Shown here one piece after another: positions 16,457-27,546 of a DNA stretch of 64,000 nt. Origin of the DNA: Natrinema salsiterrestre. Lineage in GTDB: Archaea; Halobacteriota; Halobacteria; Halobacteriales; Natrialbaceae. The notes below the pieces were generated by a model. It was given only the letters and a program-made list of their open reading frames with translations, was not told where the DNA came from and ran no database searches. The position numbers and the translations under genes were made by a program. The stretch spans positions 1 to 64,000 of the forward strand of contig NZ_JAMQOT010000013.1 in NCBI RefSeq assembly GCF_029502005.1. The letters are read 5' to 3'. Numbering within the stretch: the first letter of the stretch is position 1; each line of letters opens with the position of its first letter.

Positions 16457-19003
16457 ATGTACAGCGCACTTCGCGTTGGCGAGTATGTTTTTGATACATG
16501 GGCACTACAAACGGCATTTGGCAGTATTTCTCTCGCGACGTCGGAGGCCAAGGGCGAGTACAGCGAAGAAAACCTCAGAGCACTTCTCGAACTCTTCTGT
16601 GACTGGGGGCCGGCACGGGGAACCGCGTCGTACGCCTCGGCTGCGGATTCGATAGACGAACTCTCACCCGCAGAACAACGCGATCTGTACGAACGGTGTT
16701 GTACCGAACTGGCTCGAAACCTCGAGGCCCAGTACGGATACGATGCTTCCGAAAGCGACGTCCGTCGATTTGCCGAGACACTTGCTATCGACGAGACCAA
16801 CGCCGACGTCGCGGATTTCCTCCTGACGTATCTGTGGCGCTTCTCGCGACAACTCCACGAGTTTGATCCCAACACGGACGGGGTCGATGATGCCCAACCC
16901 TTTCTCAACGCGGTTCGAAACCTTCCGGAGGAGTATCAATCGTCTAAACGCGCTCAGTACGAGGGAACGAAGAAAATCAAGCAGGTTCGCTACCAGATTC
17001 TCGAGGCCTTCCACGACGACGGCGAGGTCCCGATCGACAAGCTCGAGGATATCAAACGGGAAGAAAACGAGAAATACGACAGGAACATCCACCAGAACTG
17101 GCGAAATTATACGATCCTCGGCCAGCTCTATTTCGACTTTTACAAGCCCCGGATCGATGCGTATCTCACGCGTCTCGTCGAGTATCTCGCTACAGAACTC
17201 GGCGTTTCGGAGTTCGAAACTCATACGGTTCACTTCACGGATCCGCAAGCGTACCTGTCCGATTTCGCTTGGATGGCAATATATCCAGAGGGTGACGGAG
17301 ACCAACGAGAAAGATACCAACTGTATCTCGGTATCCACTGGAACCGACTTTCGTACGGACTCCACGTCGGTGACAACATCCGAGGAGATGACTGGAAAAC
17401 GCACCGTGATCTCGATCAGCTCAACGAGATTGAACATGCGTCGATCGCGACGGTCGTCGAAAAACTCCGTGCTGTCAAGTCCGATTTCCGTTCGCTCAAT
17501 GGCTTAGACGGTGGCGACGATCCGGTGGAAAAGCCGTCACGTGCCGACGAGATCGCACGACAGTTAGAGAGCTCGAAGCAGGCGGTGTTCTACGGCCCGC
17601 CCGGCACCGGAAAGACGTACATCGCGAAACGCTTCGCAGAATGGTGGGTGCAGGAGCGAACCGATACGGAACCGATCGACGAACAAATACAGACGGTCAC
17701 GTTCCACCCATCGTTCGCCTACGAAGACTTCATGGAAGGCCTCACGGCCACCGCGAACAACGGAAATGTCACGTACGAAGTCGAGGAAGGCGTCTTCAAA
17801 CGGGTCACAGCGACGGCTCGAGCCGCCTATCTGCGCGCCCGGCAAAACGACGAATCGCCGCCACCGTACGTGCTCATTATCGACGAGATCAATCGTGGGA
17901 ACCTCGCGCAGATCTTCGGTGAGACGATCACGCAATTAGAAGCCGACAAACGTCTCGACGAAGAGAACGAAACCGCCGTCCAACTCGCGCACTCGGGCGA
18001 GTCGTTCGTGATACCGCCGAACCTCTATCTCATCGGGACGATGAACACGGCCGATAGATCGATCGCGCTCGTCGATGCAGCACTCCGACGACGCTTCCGT
18101 TTTCTTGCGTTCCCACCGACGTTCGATGACGTTATTGCCGCATATGATCTTCCGGACGATCCGCTTCAGGACGGTGATGCGTTCGAGGCACTGCTCTCGC
18201 TCTCCGTCCAGTCACTTCGAGAGTTGAACGATCGAATCACGACGATCGCGGATCTCGGGAAGGGGAAACAGATCGGCCATGCCCGCCTGTTCGGACTCAC
18301 GACCACCCAAGAGATCCGGGATGCCTGGCGGTACGATATTCTCCCGCTCCTCGAGGAGTACTACTTCGGTCAGTTCGATCGAATTCGCCAAGAGTTGTTC
18401 GACGGCAGTGGCGACGAACTGTTCGACTGGGACCGAAAGCAGATTCGAGATTTCACCGAGCAGGAGCTTGCGGATGCCCTGAGTAATCTGGTCGGAGATG
18501 ACGTCGAACTCTCGTATTCCGCAGCCGATTCGGACACCGATCCGTCGACTGACTCGCGAAAACAGTGGGACGAGGAGTCGTTCTTCGACGAACTGGAGTC
18601 GGAGTACGACCCCGAAATCGTTGCCGTGTACAAGGATCTGTACGACTTCGCGGAGAAGGAAGCGGACGAGACCGATTACGGAACCGGCGTCAGGACGGGA
18701 GCGATGCAGTTCTACTGGGACGAGTTCAACGACGGTGACTATCTCGTGTTCGAATCACGAACCAACGGCACCGTCCAGTTTCGATTCTGGGGACGCAGCC
18801 AGTACGACGACTACGTGTTCGAAAACTTTGCTGAAAACATCGCGTCGGTTCTCGAGGACCCTATCGATGCCAAATATATGCTTTCGGAGGAGTTCGAGGA
18901 TCTCGAGATTCCCGCCGAGCGACTCATCGATGACGATGCCAGAGAACAGTTCAAAAATACTGTACGGGAGTTCGTCAACGACTGTGCGGCAATGACACAG
19001 TAG
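16457..19003 (+). CDS. mcrB: McrB-like AAA+ GTPase, modified-DNA restriction subunit
   Basis: 848 aa. The N-terminal region (about 1-170) is unassigned. Residues about 170-350 resemble the DUF3578/MrcB N-terminal domain (segment FAWMAIYPEGDGDQ and YQLYLGIHWNRLSYGLHVG), which in relatives reads modified bases. The AAA+ motor follows: Walker A GPPGTGKT (about 380), Walker B VLIIDEINRGN (about 471), and the McrB hallmark MNTADRS (about 528) with ALRRRFRF. The C-terminal region (about 690-848) has EFNDGDYLVFESRTNGTVQF, a second folded unit. The gene is 8 nt upstream of mcrC. Together they form a GTP-driven nuclease that cuts DNA carrying modified bases. The start could lie at ATG 16457 or at the ATG at 16447, which is out of frame; 16457 is retained. 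Confidence 0.88.
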   Translation: MYSALRVGEYVFDTWALQTAFGSISLATSEAKGEYSEENLRALLELFCDWGPARGTASYASAADSIDELSPAEQRDLYERCCTELARNLEAQYGYDASESDVRRFAETLAIDETNADVADFLLTYLWRFSRQLHEFDPNTDGVDDAQPFLNAVRNLPEEYQSSKRAQYEGTKKIKQVRYQILEAFHDDGEVPIDKLEDIKREENEKYDRNIHQNWRNYTILGQLYFDFYKPRIDAYLTRLVEYLATELGVSEFETHTVHFTDPQAYLSDFAWMAIYPEGDGDQRERYQLYLGIHWNRLSYGLHVGDNIRGDDWKTHRDLDQLNEIEHASIATVVEKLRAVKSDFRSLNGLDGGDDPVEKPSRADEIARQLESSKQAVFYGPPGTGKTYIAKRFAEWWVQERTDTEPIDEQIQTVTFHPSFAYEDFMEGLTATANNGNVTYEVEEGVFKRVTATARAAYLRARQNDESPPPYVLIIDEINRGNLAQIFGETITQLEADKRLDEENETAVQLAHSGESFVIPPNLYLIGTMNTADRSIALVDAALRRRFRFLAFPPTFDDVIAAYDLPDDPLQDGDAFEALLSLSVQSLRELNDRITTIADLGKGKQIGHARLFGLTTTQEIRDAWRYDILPLLEEYYFGQFDRIRQELFDGSGDELFDWDRKQIRDFTEQELADALSNLVGDDVELSYSAADSDTDPSTDSRKQWDEESFFDELESEYDPEIVAVYKDLYDFAEKEADETDYGTGVRTGAMQFYWDEFNDGDYLVFESRTNGTVQFRFWGRSQYDDYVFENFAENIASVLEDPIDAKYMLSEEFEDLEIPAERLIDDDAREQFKNTVREFVNDCAAMTQ

Positions 19004-19011
19004 GGGAGCTC

Positions 19012-20259
19012 ATGGCATCCACAGAACAGGGTCCGTTGCGGACGATCGAACTCGCCGAACACGAGACGTCACACCCGCTAGACCTTCCAGAAGCGGTGCT
19101 CGAGACGATCGATTCCAAACTCAACCGATCGAAGCACCGCCTCACGTACGAGTACACGGCTGACGGACAGGTACGCCTCCGGACATCGTCGTACGTCGGT
19201 CTCGTCTCGCTCCCGGAGGGGACGCAGGTTCGGATCCGGCCGAAGGCCGCAGGTGGGAACTTCCTCCGGCTGCTCCTCTACGCACAGGGCGCCTCATCAG
19301 CGACGATCGATTCGACTGTCGAGGCGCTTTCCGGTGACCTATTCCTCGACGCGATTGGTGCGCTGTTTCTCGAACGTCTGGAGGAACTCATCCAACGCGG
19401 CCTCGGGAAAGACTACCGGACACAAGAGTCTCGAGAATCGCATCTCCGCGGGCGGCTCGATGTGCAGCGCCAACTCTCGCGGGGGGACGTCGTGACGACT
19501 CAGTTCGACGTCGAATACCAGGAATTGACACACGATACGGTTCCGAATCAGGCCGTGCTCTATGCGACCCATCTCCTGACACAGCTCGTCGACGAGCAAT
19601 CTCTTCAGGGGAGTCTCCGACAACGAGAGCAGCAGCTCAGACGAGACGTCACGCTCCGTCCCGTCCCGTTATCCGAACTGGACGCAGTCCACCTCGACAG
19701 GCGAACTCAATATTACGAGGACATCCTTCGACTCGCCGAACTCGTGATCCAGTCGACGTTCGTGGATAACTTCCGGTCGGGGACGCGGGAGACATACGGG
19801 ATGCTCGTCAATATGAACCGGATCTTCGAGGCAACTGTCGAACGCGCTGCCTGCGACGCGCTCGAGGGTACTGCGTGGACGATGGACGCACAGTCCCGGC
19901 TCGATCGGCTCGTAACCGGGGGGAACCCGTCGATAAACATGTATCCGGATTTCGTTATCAGCGACCCGAACGGAAATCTCGAACTCGTCGGTGATGCGAA
20001 ATGGAAAACAGGACGGCCGAGCCAATCCGATATCTATCAGTTGACGTCCTATCAGTTAGCGGACGACGTTCCCGGATTGCTTCTTTATCCGTCACAGGAC
20101 GGTTCCGTTGAAACCGAGTATCGAGTTGACGATCGGTTGCCGCTCCACCTTCGAGAGTTGCCGACCGGAGCGGATGTATCTAATTTCAGTTCGTTCGCAA
20201 ACAGGCTCTCCGACGTTTTGAAGCAGGAACTAGAAGCGGTCGGAATGAATATCAGCTAA
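19012..20259 (+). CDS. mcrC: McrC-like PD-(D/E)XK nuclease subunit
   Basis: 415 aa. An N-terminal beta-rich domain (VRLRTSSYVGLVSLPEG then VRIRPKAAGGNFLRLLLYA) is typical of McrC, which docks on the McrB hexamer. The GLGKDYRTQESRESHLRGRL region is also McrC-like. The nuclease centre is INMYPDFVIS (D about 311) and LVGDAKWKTG (D-x-K at about 328-330), then DIYQLTSYQL. It is transcribed with mcrB (8-nt gap). The stop at 20257-20259 is followed by 145 bp with no gene before the flavoprotein. Confidence 0.9.
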   Translation: MASTEQGPLRTIELAEHETSHPLDLPEAVLETIDSKLNRSKHRLTYEYTADGQVRLRTSSYVGLVSLPEGTQVRIRPKAAGGNFLRLLLYAQGASSATIDSTVEALSGDLFLDAIGALFLERLEELIQRGLGKDYRTQESRESHLRGRLDVQRQLSRGDVVTTQFDVEYQELTHDTVPNQAVLYATHLLTQLVDEQSLQGSLRQREQQLRRDVTLRPVPLSELDAVHLDRRTQYYEDILRLAELVIQSTFVDNFRSGTRETYGMLVNMNRIFEATVERAACDALEGTAWTMDAQSRLDRLVTGGNPSINMYPDFVISDPNGNLELVGDAKWKTGRPSQSDIYQLTSYQLADDVPGLLLYPSQDGSVETEYRVDDRLPLHLRELPTGADVSNFSSFANRLSDVLKQELEAVGMNIS

Positions 20260-20404
20260 CGAAGTTCTCGTATTAACAAACCGAATGGGCATCTGGTGTC
20301 ATTTCGATAGACACAACCACCATTGCAGGCCATGAAAGTTGGCCAGTAGGTGCGTGATAGTCACTAGCTAACTACCTGTCCCTCGAGGCCGTAGTGACCT
20401 CATC

Positions 20405-21763
20405 ATGACTTTGGCAACCGTTCCGCGGTACGACAGCGACCAACTACCTGAAAGACGTGGGAAAGCGGTGGTGAGTGGAGCGAGCATAGCCGGCCTGCTC
20501 GCAGGTCGCGTGCTAGCTGATATATTCACCGACGTCACGATCGTCGAACGAGATCGCCTTCCAACCGATCCAGTTGTACGCCGAGGAGTGCCACAAGGCG
20601 CACATCCCCATGCGCTGCTCGAGGCCGGACGAGCGACGTTGGAGGACCTGTTCCCCGGATTCGGAGAGGATCTCATCGCCGCTGGAGGCGTTGTCGTCGA
20701 TTTTGCCAGCGATGTGAATTTCTACAGCGAGGGTGACTTCCTCGCCCACGGTCCGACTCCGATGGAGACGTACTCCGCGACTCGGCCGTTGATCGAGCAG
20801 GTAGTCCGAGAGCGCGTTTCCACTCTCGACGGCGTTCACATCCGGTCGGGCTGCCAGGTCACTGACTACCTCCTCGACGATACTCGGACGGCCGTGGAAG
20901 GCGTGGTACTCCGTGAGGGTAGTGAGCAGACGGAGATCACCGCGGATCTGGTCGTGGATGCCACCGGACGGACGAGTCGAACACCGACATGGCTCGAAAC
21001 TCACGGCTACACGCCGCCGGAGGTCGAGGAGGTGCGCATCGACGTGGCCTACAGCACCACCTTTATCGAGCGACCTGCCGACGACCTGCGTACGTTTCTC
21101 GTTCCGCCGTCTTCCCCGCACACACGCGGTGGGATGGCTGCGCCCGTCGAAGGAAACCGCTGGGTAGTTAGCGTACACGGCGTCCACAGTGATCATCCCC
21201 CGACGGATCCTGAGGGACTGGTGGAGTTCGCAGCAAGCCTTCTGGCACCTGATGTGAAGCATCTCCTCGACGACCATCGACAGGTCTCCACGGACATCGA
21301 GCAGTACCCGTTCCCGACCAACAGACGGTACCGCTATGGGGACCTCGACCGATTCCCCGATGGATTGGTCGTTATCGGTGACGCGATTGCGAGCTTCAAC
21401 CCGATCTACGGGCAGGGTATGTCTGTGGCGGCTCTCGAGGCACTCGAGCTTCATCAGGCCCTGGCTGGGGACGGTCTTGAGGATCTCGCGCCTCGGTTTT
21501 TCGATCGGGCCGAAGCGGTCATCGACATGGCGTGGTTGTTGGCGGCAGGCAGTGACTTCGCGTTTCCACAAACGACCGGCCCCAAACCGTTCGGCACTGA
21601 CCTCATCAGCTGGTACCTCACTCGGTTGATTCACAAAGCTCACACCGATAGCACGCTGTCCAGTGCGTTCTTTCGGGTGCTGACGATGGAACAGCCACCG
21701 ACCACGCTATTGCGTCCACGGAAAATGTGGCGGGTGTTCAACCCTATTAGCCGAGCAGCCTGA
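20405..21763 (+). CDS. FAD-dependent oxidoreductase (PHBH-fold, halogenase/monooxygenase-like)
   Basis: 452 aa. The FAD motif KAVVSGASIAGLLAGRVLA sits at about 19-37. It is followed by IVERDRLP, then RRGVPQGAHPHALLEAG, a sequence common in haloarchaeal and actinobacterial oxidoreductases of the group-A monooxygenase fold. The second FAD contact, VVIGDAIASFNPIYGQGMSV, is near residue 320. The substrate is unknown. A remnant of its upstream region and first 17 codons lies at 3764-3858, with the codons for PRYDSDQLPERRG identical in sense. That also supports ATG 20405 as the start. It lies downstream of mcrC in the same direction, but the 145-bp gap argues for its own promoter. Confidence 0.8.
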   Translation: MTLATVPRYDSDQLPERRGKAVVSGASIAGLLAGRVLADIFTDVTIVERDRLPTDPVVRRGVPQGAHPHALLEAGRATLEDLFPGFGEDLIAAGGVVVDFASDVNFYSEGDFLAHGPTPMETYSATRPLIEQVVRERVSTLDGVHIRSGCQVTDYLLDDTRTAVEGVVLREGSEQTEITADLVVDATGRTSRTPTWLETHGYTPPEVEEVRIDVAYSTTFIERPADDLRTFLVPPSSPHTRGGMAAPVEGNRWVVSVHGVHSDHPPTDPEGLVEFAASLLAPDVKHLLDDHRQVSTDIEQYPFPTNRRYRYGDLDRFPDGLVVIGDAIASFNPIYGQGMSVAALEALELHQALAGDGLEDLAPRFFDRAEAVIDMAWLLAAGSDFAFPQTTGPKPFGTDLISWYLTRLIHKAHTDSTLSSAFFRVLTMEQPPTTLLRPRKMWRVFNPISRAA

Positions 21764-21937
21764 TGGATGATCTATTTCACTCGACACGTGGGGTCAGATA
21801 GAATATCCCGACACCGTATCGGCTCTCTCGAGGATTCGAGGAAGTCCTCGAGCGGAAAATAACGGCTCTGAAACTGCTCAGTGATTGCGGCAGCGGTGTC
21901 ACCAGATTCTTCAGCCAGAGCAGCGACGGTGACCGTA

Positions 21938-23374
21938 ATGGGAAATCGGTTCGACGTGCGGGGAATGTCGAAGACGGAGCTGTTCTCGTGGCAATCTTTG
22001 GGATTGCTCACTGCCGCTATCGTACTCGCGCTCGGTGTGATGAGTTCCCCACCGACGGCCCTGACTCTCGAGGGACAGCGGACGCTGGCGGTGTTCCTCT
22101 CTGCGCTCGTGCTGTGGTTGACCCGACCTGTCCCGTACGTCGTCTCGAGTATTCTCAGCGTCACGTTGTTGTTCGCACTGGGTGCCGTCGATTCGTTCGG
22201 TGCGGCGACGACAGGGTTCACGTCGACGCTCGTGTTCTTTCTGCTCCTGTTGCTGTTGTTGGGCGACGCCACGACGAGTGTCGGTCTTGACCGCCAGCTA
22301 GCGAGACGATTACTGTCTGCGGATAGTACGCCGCGCCGCGCGTTACACTCCGTCGCCGGGAGTGTCCTCGCACTGGCGTTCGTGATGCCCTCCGCGATGG
22401 CCCGCGCGGTAACGTTCATCCCAATCGTGAAGCGGCTCGCCGGCGGGTTCGAATCTGACACCGACGGCGGGTTCGAGAGCGCGGCGTTTCTCGTTCTCGG
22501 TCACGTCAACCCGATCGCGTCGATGGCGTTGATGACCGGCGGGGGAATGGCGCTGGTCACCTCCGAAATCGTCGCGACTTCCGTGCGGCCGATAACGTGG
22601 GTCGACTGGGCCGTACTGATGCTTCCGCCGACGATTCTCCTCTATACGCTGGCGGTGGTCTGCGCTGGCCTGTTCGCGTTGGTCGACGAAGACGTGACGA
22701 TACAGACGGACGATACCGCGCGACTGGAAACGGACGGGGACGGAACGACACGATTGACTCGCGACCAACGCCTCGTCGGAGCGGTTCTTCTCGGGGCTAT
22801 CGTGAGCTGGATCGTCGGCTCGTTCGTCGGGATCCCGACCGTGTTGCCGGCCGTCGCCGCGGTCGTCGCACTCTCGATCCCGTCCGTGGGCGTTATCACG
22901 ACCGAGGACGTCTCGGAGGTGAGCTGGGGGATCGTCTTCCTTATCGGTGCGATGTTATCGATTCTGGACGCGATGGAAGCGACGGGCGCGATTACGGCGG
23001 TGGTCGACGGCCTCACAGGATGGGTCCCGTTCGCAGTGCTCGCTCAGTGGCAGATCGTCGCGGTACTGATACTCATCGCGATCTGTATTCGGATCCTGTT
23101 CTCGACCGCGTCGGCCGCGATCGTCGTCGTACTCCCCATCGTCCTCGAGTTCGCGAGCGTCTTTGCAATCAATCAACTATTCCTCGCGCTCACCGTGTTA
23201 CTCGTCGTCGGCTCGACGACGGTTCTTCCCTTCAATACGACGGCGGTACTGGTATCGATGGACCGAGGGCCGCTGTCGCATCGCGACGTCGCCTCGTTCG
23301 GTCTCGTGACGATGGCACTCTCTATCGCCGTCGCCATTGTTTCGTGGCTCGTCTACTGGCCGCTCGTGGTCTAA
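21938..23374 (+). CDS. SLC13/DASS-type permease
   Basis: 478 aa from ATG 21938, chosen over the further upstream frame start (21881) because GGTGACC lies 7 nt before it; ATG 21965 is a second candidate. About 11-12 hydrophobic helices are present. Family features include an early LEGQRTLAVFLSALVLWLT and two re-entrant-type loops: MPSAMARAVTFIP with GHVNPIASMALMTGGG in the first half, and STASAAIVVVLPIV with LPFNTTAVLVSMDRG in the second. Such proteins carry dicarboxylates, sulfate or similar anions with sodium. No pathway gene is adjacent. The 21770-21937 stretch may hold a C-terminal relic on the minus strand but is too short to name. Confidence 0.78.
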   Translation: MGNRFDVRGMSKTELFSWQSLGLLTAAIVLALGVMSSPPTALTLEGQRTLAVFLSALVLWLTRPVPYVVSSILSVTLLFALGAVDSFGAATTGFTSTLVFFLLLLLLLGDATTSVGLDRQLARRLLSADSTPRRALHSVAGSVLALAFVMPSAMARAVTFIPIVKRLAGGFESDTDGGFESAAFLVLGHVNPIASMALMTGGGMALVTSEIVATSVRPITWVDWAVLMLPPTILLYTLAVVCAGLFALVDEDVTIQTDDTARLETDGDGTTRLTRDQRLVGAVLLGAIVSWIVGSFVGIPTVLPAVAAVVALSIPSVGVITTEDVSEVSWGIVFLIGAMLSILDAMEATGAITAVVDGLTGWVPFAVLAQWQIVAVLILIAICIRILFSTASAAIVVVLPIVLEFASVFAINQLFLALTVLLVVGSTTVLPFNTTAVLVSMDRGPLSHRDVASFGLVTMALSIAVAIVSWLVYWPLVV

Positions 23375-23383
23375 CCTCGTTGA

Positions 23384-24639
<1,256 letters not shown>

Positions 24640-24705
24640 ACCTTAAATGTAGAACGAATGTTTCTTAAACGTTGGGAGGAGGACTGCCACTGTCGCGTGG
24701 TTTGA

Positions 24706-24755
<50 letters not shown>

Positions 24756-24844
24756 TATTTTGTATAAACGTGAGCTATATATGACCGGATCGGATTCGTC
24801 CCTGTACGGAGGATTCCCCTATTCTACGCGTCGAGTTTACGACT

Positions 24845-25510
24845 GTGCCGACGGGCGTGATGGCGAAACTCCAGCAGACGTTAGACGACGTCCGGAGTAT
24901 CGAGCTCGACAATGCGTTCTACGTCGAAGACGGCACGTGGATCGAATCGCTGACCGTCGCGTCGAACACCGAATTCGATCCCGAAACGGTCCTCGAAGAG
25001 ATCTCGGGCGTCTCGCTGTTTTACAGTAGCAAGATCCCGACCGCCTCGGAGGAGCTCGAGATCCGTCGACTCACGATTTTGGCGAACGAGTCGTACCCGT
25101 TCATCCTGAGTCTGATTCTCCGTCAGGAAGCGATTCCGAACCGAATCGTCCTCCAGAACGACGTCTTCGAAATCGTGGCGACAACGAGGGACTGGGATCA
25201 GTTCCGATCGATGGCCGACGAGGTGCAGGAGACCCTCGGCGAGTTCGAACTGCTGTCTGTCACCCAGAACGAGGAGCCCGGGGAGCCACTGGATAGCGGA
25301 CGATTAACGGAGGTACTCGTCTCGAAACTCACCAGCGATCAGCTCGAAGTTCTCGAGACGGCGTACAATCACGGCTACTTCGACGTTCCCCGAGAAACGT
25401 CGGAGACGGACCTCGCGGACGAACTCGATATTACCCAGTCGACGATCAACGAGCGACTCCGGACCGCCGAACGAACGTTGCTCGAACTCATTTACGGCCC
25501 TCGTGAATGA
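24845..25510 (+). CDS. Bat-type HTH transcriptional regulator (HTH_10), N-terminus uncertain
   Basis: 221 aa from GTG 24845. The C-terminal HTH of the bacterio-opsin activator family is clear: KLTSDQLEVLETAYNHGYFDVPRE (positions about 157-180), then ADELDITQSTINERLRTAER. The N-terminal half is the usual beta-rich sensor-like region of these proteins. In the same frame, upstream of the GTG, the codons read ILRVEFTTVP, which matches the beginning of this family. No ATG precedes it before TGA 24782-24784, and ATG 24781 is in another frame. The true start may have been lost through the IS insertion 35 bp upstream or a frameshift. It lies 125 bp upstream of the ABC transporter operon and may regulate it. 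Confidence 0.72.
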   Translation: MPTGVMAKLQQTLDDVRSIELDNAFYVEDGTWIESLTVASNTEFDPETVLEEISGVSLFYSSKIPTASEELEIRRLTILANESYPFILSLILRQEAIPNRIVLQNDVFEIVATTRDWDQFRSMADEVQETLGEFELLSVTQNEEPGEPLDSGRLTEVLVSKLTSDQLEVLETAYNHGYFDVPRETSETDLADELDITQSTINERLRTAERTLLELIYGPRE

Positions 25511-25635
25511 AACCGAGCCGAATCCCCCTCGATCACGAATATCCCTCTGTATTCTCTCCCCCGACTTAAAGAACGATAGCTATCGGTCGCTATCGGGAGT
25601 AAAACGATTCTAGTTAGCCCGTAACGTGGGAGTGG

Positions 25636-27546
25636 ATGTCTCAAAGAGAAAACCATGACAGTTCGGTCACCGGGGCACGTGATCGGATCACGCGACGCGG
25701 CTACATCGCCACGGCCGCCGCGGCGCTCGGAACGAGCGCGCTGGCGGGCTGTAGCAGTAGCCGTGGCGAGAGCCTCGAGCCGGACGTGCCCGAGGGCGTC
25801 CCGGAGACCGTCGAGACGCAGTACTGGCGCGAGTGGGAGACCGTCGACGCCGAGTCGCCGCCGCTGGATTACAGCGCCAGGGCGGGTTCCGTCCTCGACT
25901 CGTTACCCGTCGAATTCTCGAGCGAGGACGATCCGTGGATGCGCGAGCACGCGTTGATGGTCCAGCGCGGGCTCGACGACCTCGGAATCGCCGTGACGCT
26001 CAATGACAGGCCGTTGAATCAGCTATACGCACAGAGTTGGACGGCGAACGGACTCGAAGCGGTCATTTCGATGAGCACACACGGGCCCGATCCACAGCGG
26101 GGACTCGATCCGAACCCGCTGTTGATGCGTCGGACGGAAGGGTCCCTCTCGAATTACGATAATTACTACCATCCCGAACTGCAGGAAGTCCTCACCGAGC
26201 AGGCCCGGACGACCGAGCGGGCCCGACGAGAGGAACTCGTCGATCGAGCACAGGAGATCTTCGCCGAAGACGTCGGGGCGCTCATCACGCTGTTTCCGAA
26301 CATCATCACGGCCGTGAACACGGAGCGGTGGACCGGGTACGTGGAGACGCCGGGGAACGGCCCGACGATGGACTCGTTCGTCTGGACCGAGGTCAACCTC
26401 CAGCCCGAGACGGACAACCGGACCTACGTCAAAGGGGTTTCGACGTCGATGAACTCGCTGAACCTTCCGTGGGCCGCCGGCGGGGCCGAGGCGAAACGCC
26501 TGACGTTCATCTACGACGGCCTGTTCGACGCCACGCCCGACCTCGAGGTGGTCCCCGCGCTGGCGACTGGTGGCGGGTTCGTCGACGACACTACCGTTGA
26601 ACTCACCCTGCGCGAGGGCGTCGAGTGGCACGACGGCGAGGCGTTCACCGCCGAGGACGTGAAGTTCACCGTCGAACTGTACGAGGAGTATGCCTCCACG
26701 AGTCAGGTACCGTTCTACGACCCGATCGAGACGGTCGAGGTACTCGGGGATCACGAGGTCCGGTTCAACCTGACGAACCCCGACGCGTCGTTCATGACCC
26801 AGCGGGTCGTCCGGAGCGTCATCCTCCCGAAACACCGGTGGGAGGACGTCGGGAATCCGTCACAGCACAACCCGGATGCCCCCGTCGGAACCGGCCCCTT
26901 CCAGTTCGAGGACTGGGAGCAGGGGACCCGATTTGAGGCCTCGCGCAACGACGGTCACTGGATGTTCGACGACGACTGGCGGGCCGACGCCCTCGGTGAC
27001 CAGGCCGAGCGCGGGCCCGGCGTCGACAGCGTCATCTGGATCAACGTGAGCAACGTCGACGCGCTGATCGGCTCGCTCCAGAGCGGTTCGATCGACGCTA
27101 TCGGAACGAATCTCTCGGACCTTCAGGCGGACCGCGCGGCCAACACCGACGGTATCGAGAAGATGTCGGCTGGGAGCTACGCCCCCCTGGACGCGAAACT
27201 CATGTTCTCCTGTCCGCTGATTCGGGACAAGGAGTTCCGCGTCGCGCTGGCGAAAGCGGTCGACTCCCAGGGGTTCGTCGAGGATTTCCTGCAGGGTCAG
27301 GCGACGGTACCAGCTGGCGAGAACCCGATTTCGTCGCTCACGCCGTGGCACAACGCCGAGACGACAGACTACGAGTACGACGTCGGCGACGCACGCACCG
27401 TCCTCGAGCGGGCGGGCTACACCTGGGACGGCGACGACAACCTGCGATTCCCCAACGGGGAGGCGTGGGGGGCGTTCGTCGAGCGGATCCAGCCCGAGAA
27501 CACGAACAAGCGCCGCGCGGACCTCGACCAGCCCGATTTCTCATGA
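25636..27546 (+). CDS. peptide/nickel-type ABC transporter substrate-binding lipoprotein (SBP family 5)
   Basis: 636 aa. A Tat signal (TRRGYIATAAAALGTSALAG) ends in a lipobox LAGC, so the protein should be exported folded and lipid-anchored outside the membrane. The SBP_5 fold is recognisable from EVVPALATGG, LREGVEWHDGEAFTAEDVKF (about residues 326-345, the family signature), NPDAPVGTGPFQF and FRVALAKAVD. It is the first gene of an operon with two permeases and a fused ATPase, linked by ATGA overlaps through a 63-codon ORF. The ligand is probably an oligopeptide, but nickel and sugars are also handled by this family. Confidence 0.88.
   Translation: MSQRENHDSSVTGARDRITRRGYIATAAAALGTSALAGCSSSRGESLEPDVPEGVPETVETQYWREWETVDAESPPLDYSARAGSVLDSLPVEFSSEDDPWMREHALMVQRGLDDLGIAVTLNDRPLNQLYAQSWTANGLEAVISMSTHGPDPQRGLDPNPLLMRRTEGSLSNYDNYYHPELQEVLTEQARTTERARREELVDRAQEIFAEDVGALITLFPNIITAVNTERWTGYVETPGNGPTMDSFVWTEVNLQPETDNRTYVKGVSTSMNSLNLPWAAGGAEAKRLTFIYDGLFDATPDLEVVPALATGGGFVDDTTVELTLREGVEWHDGEAFTAEDVKFTVELYEEYASTSQVPFYDPIETVEVLGDHEVRFNLTNPDASFMTQRVVRSVILPKHRWEDVGNPSQHNPDAPVGTGPFQFEDWEQGTRFEASRNDGHWMFDDDWRADALGDQAERGPGVDSVIWINVSNVDALIGSLQSGSIDAIGTNLSDLQADRAANTDGIEKMSAGSYAPLDAKLMFSCPLIRDKEFRVALAKAVDSQGFVEDFLQGQATVPAGENPISSLTPWHNAETTDYEYDVGDARTVLERAGYTWDGDDNLRFPNGEAWGAFVERIQPENTNKRRADLDQPDFS

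Noticed and set aside
20513-21643. 376-codon open frame on the minus strand
   Set aside because: Antisense to the flavoprotein gene, which has clear FAD motifs.
21772-21937. Minus-strand tail EESGDTAAAITEQFQSRYFP as a separate gene
   Set aside because: Composition is protein-like but only about 50 codons stand free of the SLC13 gene and no start exists. Possibly a relic, not supportable as a feature.
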